64,000 nucleotides of DNA from Chrysogorgia sp. JL179-B06 (taxonomy: Eukaryota; Cnidaria; Anthozoa; Scleralcyonacea; Chrysogorgiidae): contig JAYKKM010000051.1 in NCBI GenBank assembly GCA_035772405.1, forward strand, positions 128,501 to 192,500, in the 5' to 3' direction. This document shows, piece by piece, positions 51,101 to 63,100 of this stretch. A program made the translations under genes and the position numbers. The notes beneath the pieces were generated by a model. The model was not told the origin of the DNA. It searched no databases and saw nothing but the letters and a program-made list of their open reading frames with translations. How positions within the stretch are numbered: the first letter of the stretch is position 1; each line of letters begins with the position of its first letter.

Positions 51101-54100
51101 AGTCGGACCTATAACAAAATGATCAGGAAAGACGAAATTTTGAGATAATGTGCAGTCGAGACTTAATTGCGGTCCTGACCAACTTAATAATTAATTAATT
51201 TTCCCCGAAGAAAGCTTAATTAACCTTAAATTAAACTTTTCCCTCGTGGATTTACCCTGCGAGGTACGTAGTCGTACGTTATGCTACTACTGATGATACA
51301 AAGCAACCTTTTTGTACATAATTATAGACCTCGCGGTTTCTTTGGTGAGTTGTTTGTCAGGTGTGATTTTTATGATCCTAAACTCGTCGTGATAACCCTA
51401 GGAATTCACGAGTGCTGCTAATTTACCTTCATTTACCTTCTGTTTGTAGACTGTAAGCGAGAACGGTTCCATTCGAGACAGAATTGAGTTCTTGAAAGAG
51501 GCATCCATAATGAAGTATGTCTGTCTATTATGCGTCCATCCGTCCCTCTCCCCTCCCGTTCCTGAACTGATTGCCAATCAACACCATTATCCACTTTCAG
51601 ATATATAAATTGAATCCCTTGTTGATTTCTTCATCTGTATTCCATCCTTCGTCCCATACTTGTGTTCTTATGGTCTTTATTTTATTACATGTAACACATG
51701 TCTATTGAACTATACATATATAGCCGTCGTCCTTGTGCTCACACACACTTAACACAATGGGGTCTGGTACTAATAACTTAATCACCACTCCCCTTTGTAC
51801 AAAGTAACTGTAACTCCCACAGAGAAAGTTATACACTACAAGTAATATAAACTTTATGTAAATTGTATATATGGTTTAAGCATTGTCAAGGTATTAGTGA
51901 AGAATTAAAGTGTTTATGCAGTGAAAACTTCAGTTTGAAATAACCTCTCTTACTTGAAAGAACTAGTGAAATGATCAAGATTAGCGTTTACAACTTCTTC
52001 CATATCTCACTTTGTTCTTGAGATATTAAGATTTGTTTGATATGTAAATGATCCTCACGGCTCACGGTGACGTCACACTGCATAATGACTTTTGAAGAAG
52101 CCGTTATATCTTTGGAATTATGTAACGAAATTATTAAAGAGTGTATATCCCATATTAAAGAGTGTGTCCCATATTAAAGAGTGTGTCCCATATTAAAGAG
52201 AGTGTGTCCCATATTAAAGAGAGTGTGTCCCATATTAAAGAGAGTGTGTCCCATATTAAAGAGTGTGTGTCCCATATTAAAGAGAGTGTGTCCCATATTA
52301 AAGAGAATGTGTCCCATATTAAAGAGTGTGTGTCCCATATTAAAGAATGTGTGTCCCATATGAAAGAGTGTGTGTCCCATATGAAAGAGTGTGTGTCCCA
52401 TATGAAAGAGTGTGTGTCCCATATGAAAGAGCGTGTGTCCCATATGAAAGAGCGTGTGTCCCATATGAAAGAGTGTGTGTCCCATATGAAAGAGTGTGTG
52501 TCCCATATGAAAGAGTGTGTGTCCCATATGAAAGAGTGTGTCCCATGATACTAAACATACGAAGTTACGTTTCGAGTGATTTGATTTGATAATCCCAAAG
52601 ATATACAGGCTTTTTCAGTCAGTCATTATGCAGTGTGATGTCAAAGTGAGGTTCATTTACATATGAAACAAATCTTAATATATCAATAACAAAGTGAGAT
52701 ATGAAAGAGTTGTAAACTCCAATCTTTATACTTTATATAGTTCTTTCAAGTAAGAGACTTTATTTCGAACTGAATTTTTCACTGCATAAACACTTTAACT
52801 GACTGACCACATAGTTCAGACTGTATTCGGTTCCTTGTGGTAGATCTCCTTGGAGGTGCTTGTTCTATTGTTCTGTCATTCTCTTGTCTTGGTTCTGTAA
52901 TCAATGTGTCTATCATTATCCCTAGCAATGTCGCTTTTAATTGTGTTGAAAACTCACGCGTTGCGGATTACACGATGGTCGTTCTCTACCACTATCTTTG
53001 ATTCTTTAACTGCGTCTACATGTACTGTAGGTTGAGATTTTGTTTTGTCTTTTTTTAATTCCAGAGCATTCAACTGCAACCATGTCATACGGTTACTTGG
53101 TGTCGTATCTGCTGGTCACCCAGTACTTGTTGTAATGGAACTTATGGAAAATGGTGATCTAAAGAGCTTCCTTCGTCGACGAAGGCCTGATGTAAGAAAT
53201 TGACCGTGACATTTCACTTTGCCACCAGCGAGTGGAGAAACGAAGTAACAAATGAAAGGAAAAACCGATGAAAGTATTTAGCCACTTCTCTGTGGCTTCT
53301 TTTTCCGAGTCAAATCGCTAATCGAAGGCTCTGCGAGCAATGTTTTGGCTCGGATTGCAGGGAAGATCAATCTCGTTCCCAGAGCCTGCGTTCCCTTTGG
53401 CCAGCGCCAAAAAACAGAGGCTCTGGGGAACCAATCAAATGACGAGTTTCATCGGAGATGCTGAGTTCTCGTTCTATTGCTCGCGAAGTTTTGCATTTTC
53501 GAATCGCGGTTTAAAATAAGCAGTTCTTCTCAGAACTATGGATGGTTATAAAGATTTATTCGATACACCTGTAACACATAATTATACACGACAGACCCAA
53601 AATACAATTGAACACATGAAATAAGTTAAAACTTAAAACTATTATCAATATTATTTTCGCTTCGTCGCCAAACAAACATTCATCGTCTGACACGTCTCGT
53701 AATTCTTCGCAGTTTCGCCTCAGAACTTTAAAATTATATTAGAGACTACAAGGTCGATGTACATGTAGTTAGCCAACGTTGTTGACAGAAAGTACAATTC
53801 CTTTACATTCTGTGTAACCTGAGCCTACCTGAGCCGATCACTGCCGACGGCGACGCGGACATATAAAACACTCTCGTCTAATCGTCCGGTTGGCGATTTA
53901 GAGAAAAGCTAAGAAAGACCATTTGTGTCGCAACGCTTTGCCAAGAGCTTTGTAAAACATACTGGGCCATTTATCGGTAAACAAATATTTTTCCTGGTCT
54001 TCGAACAAGCTAAACATTGTCGATGACAGTAGCAAATTATAGGGAACTGGGAACCAGAGGACTGGGAACAAAAACCCAATTTTGGGGACTTTTTCATAGC

Positions 54101-57100
54101 CTCTGTTTTTTAGCCTGTGTACATCCTGAATATACACCTGTAATACAGTCTGTGAAAATTCGCAGGATAGCTTGTCGACCCCTACTGAGCTTCTCAGATC
54201 TGAGAAGTAGATTTTGAGTGGTTTAATACTCATATCATTCATAATTGTTTGTTTGATTGGATTATTTGATCTCACAAGAATTCCCAGAGAACCAATTGTA
54301 ACTGGAATAAGACAAGAGTTGTGATTTGGACAATCAAAATCTACTTTTTAGCTCTGAGAAGCTCAGCGGGGGGTCGACAAGCTATCATGCGAGTTTTCAC
54401 AGACTGAATTACAGGTGTATATTCAGGCTGTACACAGGCTACTGTTTTTTGGCGCGCGCCAAAAAGAACGCAGGCTCTGGATACGAGATTGGGGAAGTAT
54501 AGGGTCTCAAAGGGTCTCTTAATTTTCGCCTCGCCCCATTCTTCTCCCATGGCGTATTTCCCTCTCCCCATGCTCTTGTTAATTTATCTGGCTTGGCCAA
54601 AACATCCTTGGAAGCTGCCTGCGGAGGATACGAAGGAGTGAAACTAGCAGACAGGGTCGAGTTGTTCAAATGCCAATTAGCACTAATCCGCGGTCAACGC
54701 TTTTAGTTCTTTGTATAGAGGAAGCAAAAACAGCTAATAAGGTCTTTAGCATTTTTTTTATTTGGTTCATTCGTTTCGGAGATGTCTCTTCAAACATTGC
54801 CAAAAAGCGCTATTTTGATTTTCCCGCGAGAAATGTAACTTAAAGTGTTTATGCAGTTAAAAATTCAGTTTGAAATAAACTATCTTACTTGAAAGAAATA
54901 TAGAAATTATAAAGATTAGCATTTACAACTCTTCCATATCTCACTTTGTTCTTGAGATATTAAGATTTGTTTAATATGTAAATGTCCTCACTTTGACGTC
55001 ACACTGCATAATGACTTATTGAAGAAGCCTGTATATATTTGGAATTATGTAACGAAATTACGTAAGTATTACTGTCTTCCTACGTTTCGATTGGTTTGTT
55101 TTAATTATCCCAAAGATATACATGCTTTTTCAGTAAGATTATACAGTGTGAAGTCACAGTGAGGATAGTTTTACATATCAAACAAATCTTAATATGTCAA
55201 GAACAAAGTTAGGTATGGAAGAGTTGTAAACTCCAATCTTTATACTTTATATAGTTCTTTCAAGTAAGAGTTCTTTCACTGCATAAACACTTTAAGGGAC
55301 GGAAGTTGCTCATATGAGACTAGTTATTTGTTAGTGTTATAGTTATCGTCGAAGCAAGCAACATGCCAGATATATGTGTTGTATTTGGGGATTTCAAAAG
55401 AACAACTTCGCAGGTGGCTCATCCCAGGCCTTTTTCGTCTCTCATTTTGTTCTTGCAAATAGCAATGTTTAAAGAGAGATATCTTGGAAACGAATGGACC
55501 AATTCGAAAACTGTAAGAAATGTTATCAGCTGGTTTTGTTGCATCCTCTATAGAGAGAACTAAAAACTTCGGGTTAATATGCATTTTAAGATGATTCACA
55601 TTTGAACAAGACGGACAACTTAGTGTACATGAACGTACTTGAACGTGTACATGAACGTACAACATTTTTATTTATTGTGGCTTCATGTTCTTTTCTGTAC
55701 TTCAGGAACCAGAAGAGCCTCCACTTCTTCCCCCGACATGCGGTCAACTGTTTCAAATGGCTGCTGAAATTGCTGATGGAATGGCTTACTTGGCAGATAG
55801 AAAATTTGTCCATAGGTACATTTTCATTATTAACTTCTTATTAGGGACTTTAAGATTTTGACGATGCGCTCCTACGATGACGTCCTTCAATATATACTAT
55901 ATATATTATTATTTAGTATCAACCAACTAGTGGTCTATTACAAATTCGGCATTCTGATTGGCTGAGCTACTCACTGTCTATTGGTGATAGACGGTGAGTA
56001 GCGTTACCCAATCACAAACCTTCTTATGCTGGAATATTCCTATTCTGACCAATCAGAAGCCACGACATATTCAAGCTGCACGGCCAAACCTGGAATCTAG
56101 TCCAAACATGGCGTCCGCTAAATTTTATATACGAGTGATGAAATCATGAAAACATTGGCCCGAAAGTAATGGGAAATTGTTCAGTTTGACATTTTCGAAT
56201 AAGAAAATGAATTCGCTTATGCCTATGGAGTATATCTATACCAAATGTGAAGCAAAGTAATTACAAACTCGTTTTTTGTGAGCGATTGTTTATCATGTGT
56301 CATCGAGCAACTCTACATTTTGAATGGGGAGATTTCTACAAACAAAAAGGTAAAACTATCTGAAAATGTGGAACAATGTTAGAAAGGTTGTTTATGGTTG
56401 ATACTAAAACAATTAGACAACTCGCCCTCGTTGTCTATGAGCAGATAGTCAACTCGGGCTTCGCCCTCGTTGACTATCTGCTCATAGACAACTCGTCCTC
56501 GTTGTCTAATTGTTAAATAGCAATACGGTCCTTATTATATACCAAGGTCTCGACAGTATACGAACCTTATATATACCTTGACATTACAGTCCTTATTATA
56601 TACCACAGAGGTCTTGACAGTACTTGAAAGTACGGACCTTTTTTAATTACAATAAACCTTTACTTCCTCTCAAGAATTAATTATTGTGGCTTATTAGGCC
56701 TAATTCTATTATAAGGTATACTATCTACTCTGGTGTACTATCTAATACTATTGTAAGATATACTATCTACTCTGGTGTATCTATTCTGGTATATTATCTA
56801 ATACTATATATCTACAATGTACTCTGGTATACTATCTAATACTATTGTAAGATGTAATATCTACTCTGCTTCTTTATATTATCTAATACTATTGTAAGAT
56901 ATAATATCTACTCTGCTATATTATCTAATAATATTGTAAGTTATAATATCTACTCTGCGATATTATCTAATACTATTGTAAGATATAATATCTACTCTGC
57001 TATATTATCTAATAATATTCTAAGATATAATATCTACTCTGCGATATTATCTAATACTATTGTAAGATATAATATCTACTCTGCTATATTATCTAATAAT

Positions 57101-60100
57101 ATTGTAAGATATAATATCTACTCTGCGATATTATCTAATAATATTGTAAGTTATAATATCTACTCTGCTATATTATCTAATACTATTGTAAGATATAATA
57201 TCTACTCTGCTATATTATCTAATAATATTGTAAGTTATAATATCTACTCTACGATATTATCTAATAATATTGTAAGATACTCTGCTATATTATCTAATAA
57301 TATTGTAAGTTATAATATCTACTCTGCTATATTATCTAATAATATTGTAAGTTATAATATCTACTCTGCGATATTATCTAATATTATTGTAAGATATAAT
57401 ATCTACTCTGCTATATTATCTAATAATATTGTAAGATATAATATCTACTCTGCGATATTATCTAATACAATTGTAAGATATAATATCTACTCTGATATAC
57501 TATCTAATACTATCTTAAAATATACTATCTTACAATTGCCATATTCCAGAACAGTTCATTGTCATTCGATCTCGTTCAAAAATGTTTCGTGTGACGTCAC
57601 GACATCAAATGCTAGACATTTAGTGACCCCCTTCTTATATTATTGCAAGGTTTGTTGCACGCAAGGAATTGTGGTTAAATGTGCAAGACACCATATTTTC
57701 CAGTGTGGTTGATTCACGTGATTTTATTTTTCAGAGATTTGGCGGCGAGGAACTGTATGGTGGCAACTGATTGTACCTGCAAGATAGGAGGTTAGTCCAT
57801 TTGACTGTATACCACTTACGGAATAATACGTGAACCTCCATTACCATATAGCGGACACTTCAGGACAAAAGTTTGCTGTCCGTTGTTTGGAGGTGTCTGC
57901 AATCTAGATGTTTTCTATTAATGAATAATTATATCAGTATCTGGACTTACTGTCCGTTGTCCGTAGAGGTTCCACTGTACTGTACTTTTTTCTCGTATTT
58001 GGTACATCATTTGTCCGGTTTGGATGAAAATTGTGGGCGTGGTCAACGATTATTTTATTTTTATGGGCGTGGTCAAAATTTTCATACTTGCTCTTATCCA
58101 AATTTGAAAATTTCTTTTGGATCTGAGAGAGCGCTTCGCGGGCTTTCCAAGAATATGACGCACGTCCGGTTTCCGTATTCTCTATGAGATCGCCATGACT
58201 TCGCATCTCAATTTCAGCACGCTCAAAATAGTGGCGAGAAATAGCAGTGATATCACCATAAAATTGCCGGTATATTTTCCATTATTCTGAATTTTTACCG
58301 ATACAGTTTGAGAAAACGTTTATATTTTTTTACTTGCAGATTTTGGAATGGCCAGAGATGTTTATGAAACTGATTACTATCGAAAAGGAGGGAAAGGTAT
58401 CTACTTGCATAATTTTATTAAAGTGCTTATGCAACGAAAGTTTAGCCCAGTTTTTTATTATTGTATATTTGCAAGAACAGTTAAAATATTATGAAGAATG
58501 GACATAGTTCTTTCATTTATCATCCCGTTCTTGAGTTATTACGTTTTATGTAATTTTGAGACATGGTATTGTAACAAAACTGAAAATAATGCACATCTTT
58601 TGATTGATTTAACTAAATTGGTTTAAACTTTGTAGACATACTCAGTCAACCAAACTATTATGGTTTGAAATAGCAACAGATTAGTTTACAGGTGTCCCTC
58701 TTCCTTCAAAATTGTTCTTTGTTTTCAACAATATATGTAAAGCAACTTTGGGCTTTTAACAAGTTGGCATCGTTTATGTGCAATTTTTAATGCAACAGGA
58801 AAGTTTAAAACAAAAAAAAACATTTATTGCAATGAACATGAAAACCGGGAAAAGCCATGTTTAAATAAAAGAAGCCTGTAAACGCATCTGTTGTTATGGC
58901 AACCATATCTAAACTATATCGATGTTTAGTTTTGCTGACTGCTGAGTAAGTCTACAAAGTTTGAGTCAGTTTTGTCAAATCAATCCAAAGATATCGATGA
59001 TTTTCAGTTTTGCTACAATGCCATGTCCTCCTTGTGACGTCATAGCTCTAATTACATAAACGTAATATAACGGGACGACAAATGAAAGAACTGTAACAGC
59101 TATATTCTTCATTATTTTAACTGTTCTTGCAAATACAATCATAAAAAACTGGCGTAAATTTTCGATGCATAACCATTCTAGCTATCTGTCTAGGTTTCGG
59201 CTGCTTTCTGTGTTTTTCTTGGTCGGCACGAAATGTATTTATTACATCGTATTCAGGGCGCTCATTGGTTTAAAAATCATGTCAGCCGCTGAAGGAAGAT
59301 GAGATCCAGGCTGTAAAGCACGCTGTAAACAGTGTAAAGCTGTATTTTGCCTGTAAAAAGAAAACATTCGCTAAACTGTTTTTCTCAAGTAATTTTTCGA
59401 GCTCATTTTTGTCATTTCAAATTATGGATTCATTTATGCCTTTTGATATTATGTTTTGTGTCTGTTTTTAAAATAAACATAATATGAGAAAAAAATACAA
59501 AAGTTGCGCATGGGACTGAAACATACAAACAATACCGCGCAAGGGACTCAAACTGATGTACGAAAAGGTATACCTGCCATATGTGACTTGAATTTTTCGC
59601 TAGACAGTGGATGGATTGGGGTATATATTCCTTATAAGGAAGCGCATATACATTGCATTTATGAGCAAATACATTGTTACCAGAACGAGAAGGCAACCTC
59701 GTACCCAGGCTCCGAGCGTGTGAAAAGCCTGGGTATGAGGTTGACGAGATCGGTAGGTTTCAAGATGGCTGACATACCGACAACGAATTGTTCTTAAATA
59801 ATGCTATTTAAGACTATAATTAACAATTATTCACCGAAGGCGAGGTTTTTATTCACCGATATTCACTGAATGATTGTTTTAGTATAAATACACATTTTCC
59901 CACTCTTAGGAACAGCATTTCCTTCAAAATACTAGTTTCTTGACTTTTTTCTCCTGTCACTTTGACAAATCGGCTGGCGGCCATCTTGACAAAACGCTGG
60001 AGGTGATTATCGAGAAATAATCCGAGGTAGCTCGACCAATCAGCGCACGCAATTTCTATAATCACCTAATGTATTTATACTAAACCCTAATAATAACCCT

Positions 60101-63100
60101 AATAATAACCCTAATACTAACCCTAATACTAACCCTAATACTAACCCTAATACTAACGTTCTAATCCTAATCCTAATATAATTGCCGTCGTTCATACATA
60201 AGTTCTCTACTACAGTACCGCTTGCGAGTAAGGTACCCGCGAGTCGCGAGTGAAAACGACACTCGCGAGTATTTTCTGTCAGGACGATTTTGTCTCACTC
60301 GCAAATTGTGAGTGGACAATACCAGCATACTCGCGAGTGAAACGAGTAAGTAGCAAGAAAATCACAGTAAGGGAAATTATTCATTGAAAGTTAACAATCC
60401 ATATTGTTAATTAAGCTTTTCTAATTCGTAAAGCATTGATATAACACCCACTTGGGTGCAGTCGAACAACAACAAGAATAATTGTCATTTTTGATCGAAG
60501 TGAAAGGAACTTTGCGTTCAGAAGAGCGATTATGCGAGTTGTTATTTCATACAATACGTCAGTAAAGGAGAATGGTCATTTGATTCATTTTACGTGGTTT
60601 ATCAAGAGCGTTGATGAATATAAATAAACAAAAAAAACATTATAATTAGTAATTACAGCTATTTATTGACATTATGTCTACTTTGTTTTCCTTTAGGTTT
60701 CCTCCCAGTGCGATGGATGCCTCCAGAATCTCTAAAAGATGGCGTTTTCACCAGCGCCTCTGATGTCTGGTATGCGAGATAATAATAGTTTTTACACTCT
60801 CCTCCGCAGAGACTTCTTGCGCTTTTTTTAGAATTCGGGCAAATAGTTTGGGCAGCACGGGCTGGGAGGGCGCGCGGGGAGTGATGGGAAGACGGAAATT
60901 GGACAAGCTTCCTTTCCTTTCTCCTTTTCCCTCTTCCCGTCTTCCCCCGCACGCTCCCAATTCCGCGTCCCGATTCTCTCCACGCGTCCCCAAAACACCC
61001 TGTGAGCCCAATATAAGCGAATAGCCTACACGCAGGCTACCTCTGCGGAGGAGAGTGCAGTCTTTATATTTATTATATCCGTTTAGTTGGGAGGTCCGCA
61101 TAGAAAATCTTTTGCAAATGGCTCAAGGGCAAAAGGATAGACCAAGTCGAAATATATATACTCACTTGAAACTCGACTAGACGGCAACTACACTAGGTTT
61201 CTGAGGGCGGCGCAAAGCATCTCATGGAAATATGATAAAACAAATGAACGCGTGTGTGGAAAATATTAAAAACTGACAGACTTCAATTCATTGCTCACCG
61301 GAGGCGCCGGAAGCAACTCAGGGTAGCGGGGGCAGAATCTTGAAAAAGGGCACTTTCACCTTACTTGGCAAACAAGCGAAAGAAAATGTTTATTGGTAGG
61401 AGAAGCCGTCTAACTGTCATTATTTATTTAATATCTATTACAGGACTCACAGTACACGTTTGTAAATAACAATATTTAATAATTAATGCATGTAGATATA
61501 TGTAATTTTCCTCATTACGCATCTCGCTCGGGGGCAGCGGCTGGAGAAACAGGAAAGAAACAGTGCATGATTCGTATACTACTATGGAATCCCAGCCATG
61601 GAATCCCAGCCATGGAATCCCAGCCATGGAATAAGATAAAGAGGTCGTCCTCGTTCCAGGAAAGAAGCAATGAACAACCGTGTGGAAGAAGTTAGTTAAA
61701 GAAGTCCGAGCTCGCTCGACCCGAATTGGATAGTAATGCTGTTTCTCGCACACTTCGTTGTTTTTCATTTTTCGGCCGACATAAAACCAGAATAAGTATA
61801 AAAGATATTTTGGCAGTTAGCATTCGTTATGTTTCCATACAGTTAGAGTAACACGAGTGGAGGTTTGGGAGAACCAGAAAGGCAAGTATTTCTATTGTGA
61901 TTTCAAGTTCTAATCAAACCTGTACAAGTGTTTCTACAACTCAATGGGAACACAGAAGTAGCATAAGATAATAGACTTGCTCCAAGTCTGCCTATTTGGA
62001 CGTTTTTGTGGCAGCGCGTAGGGCTTGGTGCGAGCGAGTCTGCAAGGAGAACGAGCGGGACCCGATATCATCAAAACCTTATTCTTACTCTTTAACCTTA
62101 CTCTTAGTGATGGCGTATCTTTTCAAAGGTCGTTCACATTTCTAACATTTAAAATAACACCCCTTTTAACCAATCAGAGTTCTCATCTTCAAAATCTTAT
62201 TTTATAAGATTACATAGTAACAGGCCTCGTATATAAAACTACCCAATTGTACCGTTCCCAACGCAGTGTTTTTAGTGTTTTTTTATTCGAACTTCAACAC
62301 TGTCTACGCACCACGTTACTTTAATATCATTATTTAAAGGGAACTGCAGTGAAAAAATTAATTACTTTGAAATAAAAGGTCTTTAAGCATAATGTTTATA
62401 AATGTTAATAGTTTTACGGTATCTGCTCTCGTGTTCGAGAAATAACGTTTTCATTCTCGTATTTTATGCTACTGGACGCGCCGCCATTTTGAATTTGCTC
62501 GACGGCTCAAAGTTGATGAGGGACGTCATTGCAAGTGCTTGTCTTTTGTTCTTTGCACTTACTGACGTCAAAAGAATGAGCTACCAGGACTCCTGCAATG
62601 GCAGAGCGAAGGCTACGTTGTGTACTAGTTCGTACGTGCAATATACACGTACTGCTAAATCTGCAGCCTCGATATGTCTGTATATCTTATCTAGCAGATA
62701 AATATTAGTGACTTGCAGCTTGGTTATTTTAATTCAGTGAATAGACGAGTTTCAGGATCATGCGCAGTAGCAACTTTATTTCAAATTTTCATCGTAGGTA
62801 AAAACAACTGTTTTAGCTAGAAAGATCATATTAAAAATAGTAAAAGTACAAAGTTTGAAACAAATCGGGCAAATAGTGCGTTAAAGCTACACACTTCGGA
62901 AGTTTTGCACTACACTATGGATTTAATAGGGATTTTGACTTCGCGTGCAACGCCCGCCAGCCAAGCCAAAATCCTGGTTAAATCACTAATATATCCCTTT
63001 TGAAATGGCCAACTTTCTGCTTGTGTAACGTCTTCCTTTTTTACACAATTCCTTTCAAACTTTGCACTTCTACTATTTTAATATGCTCTTTCCAGCTGAA

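Noticed and set aside
52162..52589. Open frames of 60-128 codons such as VSHIKES and GHTLFHM repeats on both strands
   Set aside because: Shadows of the 21-bp array in a MITE; open in many frames because 21 is a multiple of three.
53898..54275. A 125-codon minus-strand frame
   Set aside because: It extends into an inverted-repeat element; no domain or splice support and no similarity to known families that I can see.
55363..55563. Frame starting [14 protein letters not shown] as a THAP domain
   Set aside because: Only the first few residues resemble THAP; the later cysteine/histidine, Trp and Phe positions are absent.
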